NCBI RefSeq assembly: GCF_040719375.1
Contig: NZ_JBFDTP010000002.1
Location: 496,001-560,000 of the forward strand
Source: Clostridium sp. AN503
GTDB taxonomy: Bacteria; Bacillota; Clostridia; Lachnospirales; Lachnospiraceae
Direction of reading: 5' to 3'
DNA: 64,000 bases
Part shown: positions 43,335 through 51,696 of the stretch, in pieces
Layout of the letters: every line of letters starts with the position of its first letter
Position numbering within the stretch: position 1 is the first letter of the stretch
Notes under the pieces: generated by a model
The model's input: the letters and a program-made list of their open reading frames with translations, nothing else
What the model was told of the DNA's origin: nothing
The model's database searches: none
Made by a program: the position numbers and the translations under genes

Positions 43335-44210
43335 TTAGTTTCTCCGGTCCTCAACCAGTAACGTCTGGATCGTATCAGGGGAAGGATTCCAGTTCAGCAC
43401 ATAAGCCGTATAGATACGACCGCGATTGAGTGTTACCGGGGTTGTGACGAGTGTGGTTTCCGGCCGGGCGGACCGGGAGACGTTCAGTGTGTATCTGCCT
43501 GCCACGAAAGGACTGAAGCTGGTTGCATTTTTAAAATTAACAGCATTAAAGTACACATTTCCTATGGAGGCATTGACCGGACCGCTGTAATAGGCCAGGT
43601 TGCATACGCGGAAGCAGGATGAGTTAAAGCTGGTAGGACATGCGGTGTCTTCGATCATAGTCAGATCCAGGCCGCTTGGGGCATTGATGATTGCCACGGT
43701 AGCCATGCCGTCGCCGACATACATGGATTTGCGGAGATAAGTATATCCGTTGGCGCCTCTCACTGTAAATACATGGTAGCCCTGAGAGATCTGACGGTAC
43801 CGGGTGATCTCAGGGAACCGGAGCCCCATGCTGACCGTCTGGCCGTCGATGAGTACGGTAAATGCGTTATAGCCGGTAGCTGCATTCAGCAGCCGGATCC
43901 CGCCGCGGACCCACTGGTTGTTGTTGCAGAACAGGCAGGGGACCACTGGAGAAGGCGTAGGGATAAACGGAGGTATGATCGGATATACCGGAGGCATAAC
44001 GGAAAAGTCCGGATCGACCGGATAGTCCGGAGGCATAACGGAAAAGTCCGGATCAACCGGCTCCGACGGAGGCATGACGGAAAAATCAGGATCGATCATG
44101 TCACCGGTTGGGGGGATAATAATATCCATATCTGGTACGGAAAAGTCCGGGTCAACCGGCTCATCTGGTATCTGGGCAGCAGTCAGCGGTAAAGCAGAAA
44201 ATTCATTCAT
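43335..44210 (-). CDS. DUF4397-domain protein with repeated PVDPDFSVMPP motif
   Basis: 291 residues. After a short start there are five D-P-D-F-S-V units, the last three spaced by exactly 13 residues as PVDPDFSVMPP. A Pro-rich stretch follows, then a cysteine-containing junction (PCLFCNNNQWV), then a beta-sandwich region (about 110-290, with IRLLNAATGYNAFTVLIDG and IINAPSGLDLTMIED) that matches DUF4397. No signal peptide is visible, so its place in the cell is uncertain, though DUF4397 proteins are often on spores or the cell surface. The repeats suggest length variation. Confidence 0.72.
   Translation of the reverse strand: MNEFSALPLTAAQIPDEPVDPDFSVPDMDIIIPPTGDMIDPDFSVMPPSEPVDPDFSVMPPDYPVDPDFSVMPPVYPIIPPFIPTPSPVVPCLFCNNNQWVRGGIRLLNAATGYNAFTVLIDGQTVSMGLRFPEITRYRQISQGYHVFTVRGANGYTYLRKSMYVGDGMATVAIINAPSGLDLTMIEDTACPTSFNSSCFRVCNLAYYSGPVNASIGNVYFNAVNFKNATSFSPFVAGRYTLNVSRSARPETTLVTTPVTLNRGRIYTAYVLNWNPSPDTIQTLLVEDRRN
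43975..44160 (-). repeat. 39-bp tandem repeats in the DUF4397 gene
   Basis: Units of 39 bases (core GGAGGCATAACGGAAAAGTC on the plus strand) repeat in frame at about 43990, 44029 and 44068, with two more diverged cores nearby. Each encodes PVDPDFSVMPP plus two variable residues. Confidence 0.85.
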
Positions 44211-44288
44211 TAAGATAGCCTCATACTGGGTTCTTTATAAATGATATATGCGCCGAAACTGACCGGTGTGTAGGAAAATTCACACTTT

Positions 44289-45497
44289 TTAAGACCGGGC
44301 CATGGTTTCATAATGTTTTAGTTTATGCTGATACATCCGGCTGTCGGCTGTTTCAATCAGGCTCTTATAATCTGTGCAGTCCCCATGAACGACACCATAG
44401 CTGATCGACCGGCTGCCCGGCGCCGGTTCAGCCTGGAGCAGTTCATTGGCGCGGATGAGCAGGTCCGTAAGCTCTTTTTCATTTAAGGTGTTGCTCAGCA
44501 GGACAAATTCATCTCCCCCATAACGGAACAGGTCTATTTTAAGCCCGTTAGAGAGGTTGGTAAGGATCCGGGATACGTCGATCAGGTAATGATCCCCCTG
44601 TAAATGGCCATATTGGTCGTTTGTAGTCTTTAATCCGTTCACATCGATAAAGGCGAGCGTAATATGGCTTCCGTAACCGGCATATTCCTTCAGACGTTTT
44701 TCCAACAGCTGGCGGTTCTTTAAGCCGGTCAGCATGTCGGTATAGGCCAGCTCCCACAGCTTGTTGATGTCCTGTTTGTCCTGGATCAGCTTATTGCGGA
44801 TCTCATACTGCTTATCCATATAATATTGGAGGGATGCAACACGGAATGAATAAACAATCGTGATGATCAGGACAATAATGGAAAACAGGGCAGATTTAAT
44901 CCCCCACATCTTGATCCCGGTCTCGTTGCCGGACTGGGAGTAAGCCAGGAGCTGGATCATCAGGAACAGGTATATGAAAACTTCCGTCCATGTATAGAAA
45001 AGAAGGCTTTTCCGGTAGTGGAGCAGCCGTCCCAGCTTTGCGGATAAGTGGATATACCGCAGGACATACAGAAGCAGGGCCATGACCAGGAACCCTATAA
45101 GGATCGGATACATTTTTAAAGAGGGCCTGACATTGTCAAAAGCCCGAAGCGGCATGTTGAGTATCAGCGAAGCAAGGCTGCGGAAAAACACATTGACTGC
45201 CAGCCCCATGATGATGCAGAACAGGGATAATGCATAGGATACAAGGTAATCAAAAGAGAAAACAAGGCGGATCTCCAGCCCAAGGAGGATTAAAAATACA
45301 AACCAGTTGACCACAAGGGGCAGTTCTAAATAACTGGCGGTCACGAACCAGAAATATACAATAAAAAAGCATGCAAACCGGGATTTGTAAGATATGGCGC
45401 CTGTTTTTATTTCAGCTGAAAATTTGAAAAATTCATTGCTGAACAAATAATAGGAAACCCCTGTCAAAATGATCTGCATCAGACTTGTTCTGTTCAT
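44289..45497 (-). CDS. Membrane diguanylate cyclase (GGDEF)
   Basis: 402 residues. About seven membrane spans (about 10-225) precede a short coiled coil and a GGDEF domain (about 240-400) with the intact signature RYGGDEFVLLS and the DMLTGLKNRQLLEKRL start. It probably makes cyclic-di-GMP in response to a membrane signal. No I-site RxxD is clear. It overlaps the upstream GGDEF gene by 4 bases, so both proteins are made together. Confidence 0.9.
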   Translation of the reverse strand: MNRTSLMQIILTGVSYYLFSNEFFKFSAEIKTGAISYKSRFACFFIVYFWFVTASYLELPLVVNWFVFLILLGLEIRLVFSFDYLVSYALSLFCIIMGLAVNVFFRSLASLILNMPLRAFDNVRPSLKMYPILIGFLVMALLLYVLRYIHLSAKLGRLLHYRKSLLFYTWTEVFIYLFLMIQLLAYSQSGNETGIKMWGIKSALFSIIVLIITIVYSFRVASLQYYMDKQYEIRNKLIQDKQDINKLWELAYTDMLTGLKNRQLLEKRLKEYAGYGSHITLAFIDVNGLKTTNDQYGHLQGDHYLIDVSRILTNLSNGLKIDLFRYGGDEFVLLSNTLNEKELTDLLIRANELLQAEPAPGSRSISYGVVHGDCTDYKSLIETADSRMYQHKLKHYETMARS

Positions 45498-46669
45498 CTG
45501 TTATCACACCGCTTTCTGTTCTTGTCAGCATACATCCGCTGATCTGCCGTAATGATGTAGTTGTCAACTGATTCTTCGCCGTGGGAGATCCCGTAACTGA
45601 AGGAGATCTTTTCCTTGTCATCTTCAGGTTCCAGCAGCTTCAGCTGTAGATCCTTGATCCAGGTATCGATATGGCTTATCTCGCCATCCTGGAAAACCAG
45701 CAGGAATTCATCGCCTCCTAACCTTGCCAGCCGTCCTTTCCCCGCCATGGCATGCACACAGGTATCGGCAAAGCGTTTCAGCATCAGGTCGCCGAAGGTA
45801 TGGCCGTAGTGGTCGTTGATCCGTTTCAGTCCGTCAAGATCTATAAATACACAGGTCATCTGATGGCCCTGCTGGATATTTTCAGCCATTATGGAGCAGA
45901 TTTCCCTCCGGTTATATGTATTGGTGAGGGAGTCGAAGCCGCTCAGTTTTTCCAGCGAAATCTTTTCAAAATACTGCTGTGCGATCAGGACCTGGCTTTC
46001 TTCATATTCCCGCCGCATATCCTGGCTTTTGGCAAAGACATGGTTGTAATTCAGAAAGTTAAACATCAGGATCAGAATGAGGAGATCCCCGCTTACCAGG
46101 AGCAGGTAACTGATCATGGAAGGCTGGTACAGATGCAGGATCGCGGCATCCAATACGTGATAGATGGAGCAGATAAAAAGAAAGCATGTGTAGATCATCA
46201 CTTTGGATTTATCATAATCCACTCTCCACAAAGATTCCGGATAGTAGTACAGGATCAGGGCGCCTACAGCATTGAACAGGGTGAAAACGGCTGTCAGGAT
46301 AATACACAGCATGGTTCTGTCCTGGATCAAATTGCTCATGTCAAACCCTAAAAGCCCCAGGATGCCGGTTATCGTCATCAGCATCGACGTGTAGAAGAGA
46401 AAGATGATCATTGTAAAATTATTCATCATCAGCCGGTGGCTGGGGTAGGGGATTACCATGAGAAGCAGCAATAGAAACAGACCCAACAGAAACAGCGGCA
46501 TCGGGACCGCAGACCATACGCCGAAAAGGATCCATGCATTGCGGAGTATGGCGCACACCGCATGATAAAAAGTGTACTTTTTATCCAGTACACTCAGTGT
46601 CAGAATCATCTTATTTAACAAATATTCCGCAAAGCAGCACATAATCAGAAGCAGGGCAAATAATACCAT
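45494..46669 (-). CDS. Membrane diguanylate cyclase (GGDEF)
   Basis: 391 residues with the same plan as its neighbour: about six spans (about 1-210), a coiled coil, and a GGDEF domain with DSLTNTYNRREICSIM and RLGGDEFLLVFQDG. The active signature is intact. It comes first in the leftward pair. Two adjacent cyclases with different sensors suggests a local cyclic-di-GMP decision point, although no EAL domain or PilZ protein is nearby. Confidence 0.9.
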   Translation of the reverse strand: MVLFALLLIMCCFAEYLLNKMILTLSVLDKKYTFYHAVCAILRNAWILFGVWSAVPMPLFLLGLFLLLLLMVIPYPSHRLMMNNFTMIIFLFYTSMLMTITGILGLLGFDMSNLIQDRTMLCIILTAVFTLFNAVGALILYYYPESLWRVDYDKSKVMIYTCFLFICSIYHVLDAAILHLYQPSMISYLLLVSGDLLILILMFNFLNYNHVFAKSQDMRREYEESQVLIAQQYFEKISLEKLSGFDSLTNTYNRREICSIMAENIQQGHQMTCVFIDLDGLKRINDHYGHTFGDLMLKRFADTCVHAMAGKGRLARLGGDEFLLVFQDGEISHIDTWIKDLQLKLLEPEDDKEKISFSYGISHGEESVDNYIITADQRMYADKNRKRCDNR

Positions 46670-46774
46670 GGATGCTACCTCCGTATAGAAATCACATGTT
46701 GCTTATATTCTAGCACGCTTTGGGGGAAAGGACAAATGGATTTGTGGGATGTCAGAAATTACAGAAATTGAGGA

Positions 46775-46820
46775 TTGACAAAAGAGTAGATCTGTCGTAT
46801 AGTTTAGTTGTCATACAACT
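46775..46820 (+). promoter_or_regulatory. Promoter and FadR-type operator of the GntR gene
   Basis: TTGACA (46775-46780), 17 bases, TATAGT (46798-46803). Directly downstream AGTTGTCATACAACT (46806-46820) is a dyad of the TTGT-N3-ACAA type bound by FadR-branch GntR regulators. It covers the likely start site, so autorepression is expected. Confidence 0.82.
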
Positions 46821-46846
46821 GACATATAACAAAAGGAGGTGCAGAC

Positions 46847-47527
46847 ATGGCATTAAAAGCATTGGATAAGCAGAGTGTACCAGAACAGATTTTTGAAATG
46901 TTAAAGAATGAGATCATCGTCGGCGAATATACAGTCGGAGATAAGCTCCCGTCTGAGACGGAGTTATGCAGGACATTGAATGCGAGCCGTGTGTCTGTGC
47001 GCACTGCGCTCCACAAGCTGTCGGTCCTGGGCGTGATCGAAACACGGCTTGGGGATGGAAACTATGTAAAAGAGTTTGATTTTAAGGAATACATTGACAA
47101 TGTGGGGGAATTGATCATAGAGGACAGCGATGTCACTGATATGGCTGAGTACCGCACGGAGACTGAGTATATATGCGCTTTGCTGGCTATGGAGCGGGCG
47201 TCTGCAGAGGAGCTTAAAGAGCTCTATGAGCTCGGGGCCCATGTGGATCAGACATTCCAGCACAAGAACCTTTCGGAGAACATCGCGTCAGATCTGAAGT
47301 TTCATTATAAGCTGTGCAGGCTGTCCGGGAACAAGATCTTCCGGCTGGGCTATCAGGCCTTCGGCGCCCGTATGTATTCAGGCGCAGCGCTGCACTTGAG
47401 GAGAAAACACCAGATGGAACAGGAGCTTTTCACAGGCCAGTCCCATACGAAGATTGTCCAGTCGATCATGGACAAGGATAAAGTTTTATGCAGGCAGCTG
47501 ATCGAGGAGCATTTCCGCGTATCCTGA
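46847..47527 (+). CDS. GntR family regulator (FadR/FCD branch)
   Basis: 226 residues. The winged helix (about 10-75) has VGDKLPSETELCRTLNASRVSVRTALHKL. The C-terminal all-helical FCD domain (about 95-220) has the D-x4-R and H-x-x-x-H like metal residues (DLKFHYKLCRLSGNKI, EEHFRVS). An AAAAGGAGG site precedes the ATG. It should regulate the dehydratase and permease that follow, with a sugar acid or amino acid as likely ligand. Confidence 0.9.
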   Translation: MALKALDKQSVPEQIFEMLKNEIIVGEYTVGDKLPSETELCRTLNASRVSVRTALHKLSVLGVIETRLGDGNYVKEFDFKEYIDNVGELIIEDSDVTDMAEYRTETEYICALLAMERASAEELKELYELGAHVDQTFQHKNLSENIASDLKFHYKLCRLSGNKIFRLGYQAFGARMYSGAALHLRRKHQMEQELFTGQSHTKIVQSIMDKDKVLCRQLIEEHFRVS

Positions 47528-47556
47528 GGTGTGAAAAAAACAAAAGGAGGAAGGTA

Positions 47557-48738
47557 ATGAAAGTAACTGGTATTGAGATTTTGAAACTGAGGATCCCGGA
47601 AGGGACCCAGATCCGTCCTGTGATATGCAGGATCCATACGGATGCGGGGATCTACGGACTGGGTGAGGCGTCTGTGGCGATTGTCACAGGAGCATACGCG
47701 GCAGCAGAGATGATAAAAGATCTGTCCAGATTTATCATCGGTGCGGACCCACTGCAGCATGATCTGCTGTGGGAGCGGATGTTCAAGCAGTCGTTCTGGG
47801 GAAAAGGAAACGGAGCGGTGGTGATGGCGGCGATCAGCGCGATTGATACTGCCCTATGGGATATCAAAGGCAAGTATTACCAGGCGCCCGTTTATGAGCT
47901 TTTGGGAGGCAGGCACCGGGACAAGCTGCGGGCATATGCCAGCCAGCTGCAGTTCGGATGGGGACGCCAGGAGATGGAGTCCCTGGGAAAACCGGAGGAT
48001 TATGCGGAGTCCTGCAAAAGGGCGGTGGAGGAAGGCTATACTGCGGTGAAGGCAGATGTCCTCCAGTTTGATGAAGATGGACGAAGGATGCCGTACTCAG
48101 AGCTTGTAGGAAGCCTGTCCAGGAAAACCATGGTCCTGGCAGAAAAACGGCTGGCGGCCATACGGGATGCGGCAGGAGATGATGTGGACATCATTTTGGA
48201 GAACCATGCCAATACGGATGCCAGCACGGCGATCCAGCTGGGACGGCTGGCAGAGGCTTACGATGTCCTGTTTTATGAGGAACCCACCCTTCCGCTCAAT
48301 CCATCGGTTTCTAAAAAAGTGGCGGAGAAGGTCTCGATCCCGCTGGCAACAGGAGAGCGTACATATACCCGCTGGGGTTTCCTTCCGCTTCTGGAATCCG
48401 GAGTCATTTCCGTCATACAGCCGGATATCGGCAACTGCGGAGGCGTGACAGAGTGCAGGAAGATCTGTGATATGGCGCATATTTATGATGTGAGTGTGCA
48501 GACCCATGTCTGCTCCAGTCCGCTGAACCTGGCAGTATCCCTGCATCTGGAAGCGGCGATCCCGAACTTTATGATCCACGAGCATCATATGACCAGCACT
48601 TTAAAATCCGTTGCGGACCAGTTTGTACATGATTATCAGCCAGTGAACGGTTATTTTGAGATTCCGGACGCCCCTGGGTTTGGGCAGGACCTCTCAGAAC
48701 AGGCGGAGGCAGAGGCACAGATTGAAGTGATAAAATAA
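47557..48738 (+). CDS. Enolase-superfamily dehydratase (mandelate racemase/galactonate dehydratase-like)
   Basis: 393 residues from the ATG at 47557, preceded by AAAAGGAGGAAGG. An in-frame ATG at 47488 lies inside the regulator. After the capping domain, the barrel shows KAD as the first base, then metal ligands in ILENHANTD, YEEPTLP and GERTYTRWGF. QPDIGNCGGVTECRKI and VQTHVCSSPLNLAV follow, with the catalytic histidine in QTHV. The pattern matches acid-sugar dehydratases such as galactonate dehydratase, but the H-C-P after the histidine is changed to HVC. The substrate is not certain. Confidence 0.85.
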   Translation: MKVTGIEILKLRIPEGTQIRPVICRIHTDAGIYGLGEASVAIVTGAYAAAEMIKDLSRFIIGADPLQHDLLWERMFKQSFWGKGNGAVVMAAISAIDTALWDIKGKYYQAPVYELLGGRHRDKLRAYASQLQFGWGRQEMESLGKPEDYAESCKRAVEEGYTAVKADVLQFDEDGRRMPYSELVGSLSRKTMVLAEKRLAAIRDAAGDDVDIILENHANTDASTAIQLGRLAEAYDVLFYEEPTLPLNPSVSKKVAEKVSIPLATGERTYTRWGFLPLLESGVISVIQPDIGNCGGVTECRKICDMAHIYDVSVQTHVCSSPLNLAVSLHLEAAIPNFMIHEHHMTSTLKSVADQFVHDYQPVNGYFEIPDAPGFGQDLSEQAEAEAQIEVIK

Positions 48739-48750
48739 TTGGGGGGAATT

Positions 48751-50094
48751 ATGGAACAGAAGAAAGGTTTGGGATTGTGGGCGCTGGTGGCTCTGGCGCT
48801 CGGTACAGTCGTAGGAGCTGGAGTGGTCACACTGACAGGACAGGCGATCGCAGTTACAGGTAAATCCGCATGGCTTGCTTATCTGGTTGCGACGGCAGCA
48901 GGATTTTTGATGATCGTACCTTACGCGCTGCTGGGAAACTGCATGATCCCCAAAGGCGGGAATTATACGATCACGGCGACACTGCTGGGCGACCGGTGGG
49001 GTGGTTTCATCGGGATCTCCGCAGTGCTGATCATTTTTAATATGGGGTTGTTCGGCAGTGGTTTCGGACAGTATGTCAATGTGCTGTTTCCTGCTGTCTC
49101 CGTAAAGACGGCGGCGCTGGCGGGCATTACATTTTTCTTTCTGCTGAACCTTACGGGCGTGCAGAAAATGGCAAAGGTGCAGAATCTGCTCTCTGTAATC
49201 CTGTTTGTGGGGCTGGGGCTTTTTATCCTGCTGGGGATCACCAAGACATCCGGTAAACCGATGGACTTTGCAGCGCCGGATTTTTTTACAAATGGAGCCG
49301 GCGGGTTTGGGGCGGCAGTGATGCTGCTGGTCGCTTCCACGGTAGGGCATAAGAACATCATCAATTTTACCAGTGAAGCACAAAATCCCAAGAGGGATGT
49401 ACCGAAGGCGCTGGCAATCACATCCGCGATCATTTTGGTACTGTATATCGGGATCGCGTTTGTCAACAGCGGAGTGCTTCCGGTAGAGCAGGTTGCAGGC
49501 AAGCCGCTGACAGAGGTGGCAAAGGTGATCATGCCGGGAGCGCTGTACTATCTTTTCATCATCGGCGGCCCGCTGGCGTCCTTGAGCACCACCATAAACA
49601 GCGCATTTGCGATCATGTCCACGCCGATCAAGCAGGCGGCCCGCGACGGGTGGTTTCCGGAAAAGATCGCGGCGGTCAACAAAAACGGTATTCCCTATAT
49701 TATCTATATCCTGGTTTACCTTGTGGGAATCCTGCCGATCCTGTTAAATCTCAGCATTAAGGTGATCACCAGCAATGTTGTGCTGATCGTCTCCATCAAT
49801 GAGCTGATCGTGTTCCTGGCGATCTGCCGTCTGCCGAAGATGTTGCCGGAGGCATGGGAAAAACGTTATTATAAGGTGAAGGAGCCGGTATTCTACATTG
49901 GTGTGGGGCTGGCAATCCTGCTGCGCGGGGTGTTTATCGCGCTGTCCCTTAAGAATCTGACACCGGTGCTGGCGGCGACTACACTTGGACTGTTTGTGAT
50001 ATTCTTTATCTATGCGACGGCTCTTGTGAAAGCAAAGAAAGTGAATGTTAAAAAAAGCTATGAAATAGAATCGAATTCAAACCTTGGCGGGTGA
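48751..50094 (+). CDS. APC superfamily amino-acid/polyamine permease
   Basis: 447 residues from the ATG at 48751, with GGGGGG just upstream. Twelve membrane spans are expected. The first shows LGTVVGAGVVTLTGQ, the unwound-helix G-x-G-x-G signature of APC carriers. Next to the enolase-superfamily enzyme with a 12-base gap, so the two probably share a substrate. A carrier of amino acids rather than sugar acids makes that pairing unusual. Confidence 0.88.
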   Translation: MEQKKGLGLWALVALALGTVVGAGVVTLTGQAIAVTGKSAWLAYLVATAAGFLMIVPYALLGNCMIPKGGNYTITATLLGDRWGGFIGISAVLIIFNMGLFGSGFGQYVNVLFPAVSVKTAALAGITFFFLLNLTGVQKMAKVQNLLSVILFVGLGLFILLGITKTSGKPMDFAAPDFFTNGAGGFGAAVMLLVASTVGHKNIINFTSEAQNPKRDVPKALAITSAIILVLYIGIAFVNSGVLPVEQVAGKPLTEVAKVIMPGALYYLFIIGGPLASLSTTINSAFAIMSTPIKQAARDGWFPEKIAAVNKNGIPYIIYILVYLVGILPILLNLSIKVITSNVVLIVSINELIVFLAICRLPKMLPEAWEKRYYKVKEPVFYIGVGLAILLRGVFIALSLKNLTPVLAATTLGLFVIFFIYATALVKAKKVNVKKSYEIESNSNLGG

Positions 50095-50104
50095 TCTTCC
50101 GAAT

Positions 50105-50128
50105 ATCCTGCGGCATATGCCGCAGGAT
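50105..50128 (+). terminator. Palindromic terminator after the permease gene
   Basis: ATCCTGCGGCATATGCCGCAGGAT is a perfect 24-bp palindrome (the full string is 24 bases; arms ATCCTGCGGCAT). Followed by TTCCTATTTC. It ends the regulator-dehydratase-permease transcript. Confidence 0.75.
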
Positions 50129-50270
50129 TTCCTATTTCATAGCAAGATTATTATAGCAGATTAATCACACTGCAACAAGAGCATAAAATAAGAGAAAAAT
50201 CTGCTCATGGATTGAAATGCGGGGAATTGTAGGGTAGAATGGAACAAATAACGGAAGTGAGGAATAGATC

Positions 50271-50882
50271 ATGTTTGAAAACGGCGGGATTATCCTGGCA
50301 TCGGCTTCTCCGCGCAGGAAGGAGCTGCTGCGCCAGGTAGGGATTGTGGCGGTTGTAGAGCCAAGCCATGTGGAGGAGAAGATCACCAGCACAGCGCCGG
50401 ACCAGGTTGTGATGGAGCTGTCGAGGCAGAAGGCGGAGGATGTGGCTGCCCGGCATAAGGGAGAACCGGTGGTAGTGATCGGCTCCGATACGGTGGTGGC
50501 AGTGGACGGTCAGATCCTTGGGAAGCCGAAGGATGCGGCGGATGCGGTACACATGATCAGCATGTTAGCGGGCAGGAGCCACCAGGTATATACCGGAGTG
50601 ACGCTGATCGCCTGCGGAGCCAATGGGCAGCCTGTGTGGGAATCTCGCCGGGTCACGTTTGCGGAAAAGACGGATGTCTACGTCTATCCCATGACCCTGC
50701 GGCAGATCGAAGCCTATGTGTCAACCGGAGAGCCGATGGACAAGGCCGGGGCTTATGGCATCCAGGGGATGTTTGCCGCTTATGTAAAAGGGATTTCCGG
50801 GGATTATAATAATGTGGTGGGCCTGCCGGTGGGGCGGGTGTGCCGGGAGCTGATGGAGGGATTTGGCTATGAAATGGAGTAA
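50271..50882 (+). CDS. maf: Maf family nucleotide pyrophosphatase
   Basis: 203 residues. IILASASPRRKELLRQVGI is the Maf start, GSDTVVAVDGQILGKPKD and EAYVSTGEPMDKAGAYGIQG are the other conserved motifs. Maf proteins hydrolyse non-canonical or pyrimidine nucleoside triphosphates. AGTGAGG precedes the ATG. Its end overlaps the start of the next gene. Confidence 0.94.
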   Translation: MFENGGIILASASPRRKELLRQVGIVAVVEPSHVEEKITSTAPDQVVMELSRQKAEDVAARHKGEPVVVIGSDTVVAVDGQILGKPKDAADAVHMISMLAGRSHQVYTGVTLIACGANGQPVWESRRVTFAEKTDVYVYPMTLRQIEAYVSTGEPMDKAGAYGIQGMFAAYVKGISGDYNNVVGLPVGRVCRELMEGFGYEME

Positions 50883-51321
50883 GGACAACAGTATTCTTTT
50901 ATCCAAGATCTGCGTCTGGGTATTTGCGGCAGGGGCATTACTGTGTGCGGCAATGCTGCCGTCAGCACTGGATGGGATCGTGATGCGCCGGGGGATGGAA
51001 GTACGGACAGGGAGCACCCTTGCCATGGCGAGCTTTTATTCTCTGATGGTCCCAACCGCCGTTGCGCTCTGGAGCCTGTACCGGCTTCTGCGCAATATCA
51101 GCCGCGAGCAGGTGTTCGTAGAGGCCAATGTCCGCTGTCTCCGAGTGCTGTCCTGGGCCTGTTATCTGGCGGCGTCCATCTGCCTTCTGTCGGCCGCTTA
51201 CTATATTCCGTTTCTGTTTGTAGCCCTTATGGCCGGGTTCATGGGGCTGATTCTCCGCGTGGTGAAGAACGTGTTTGCCGAGGCGGTGGCGCTGAAGCAG
51301 GAGAATGACTACACCATATAA
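50869..51321 (+). CDS. DUF2975 membrane protein
   Basis: 150 residues from the ATG at 50869 with GGAGGG upstream. Four membrane spans (about 10-32, 50-70, 92-115, 118-140) and the stretch RLLRNISREQVFVEANVRCLRVLSW match DUF2975, a family usually paired with a small XRE regulator, as here. Function unknown. Overlaps maf by 14 bases and may be read in the same transcript. Confidence 0.85.
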   Translation: MKWSKDNSILLSKICVWVFAAGALLCAAMLPSALDGIVMRRGMEVRTGSTLAMASFYSLMVPTAVALWSLYRLLRNISREQVFVEANVRCLRVLSWACYLAASICLLSAAYYIPFLFVALMAGFMGLILRVVKNVFAEAVALKQENDYTI

Positions 51322-51333
51322 GGAGGGACTGCC

Positions 51334-51549
51334 ATGATAATGGTCAATCTGGATGTGATGATGGCAAAGCGCAAGATCGGAGCCGGGGAACTGGCGGAGC
51401 GCGTGGGGATCACCCCTGCCAATTTATCCATCCTGAAGAATAATAAGGCAAAGGCCATCCGGTTTTCCACGCTGGAGGCAATCTGCCGGGAGCTGGACTG
51501 CCAGCCATCGGATATATTGGAGTACAGGGCCGAGGAACGTCAGTTGTAA
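51334..51549 (+). CDS. Small XRE-family regulator (YozG-like)
   Basis: 71 residues, almost only a Cro/CI helix-turn-helix (MVNLDVMMAKRKIGAGELAERVGITPANLSILKNNKAKAIRF, key positions typical of YozG). AAGGAGG precedes the ATG, 13 bases after the DUF2975 stop. DUF2975-XRE pairs are common in Firmicutes and presumably act together. Confidence 0.88.
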   Translation: MIMVNLDVMMAKRKIGAGELAERVGITPANLSILKNNKAKAIRFSTLEAICRELDCQPSDILEYRAEERQL

Positions 51550-51696
51550 ATATTACGAAATTCTGAATATCAACATAAATATATCGAAAAACAATAAAAA
51601 CATATTGCAAAACAGATGCCTCCGTGGTATTCTGAGAAAAAGGCGGCGCAGGGGGCCTGCACGCCGGATCTTCAGAATATGCAGGAGGTTTTTTGT

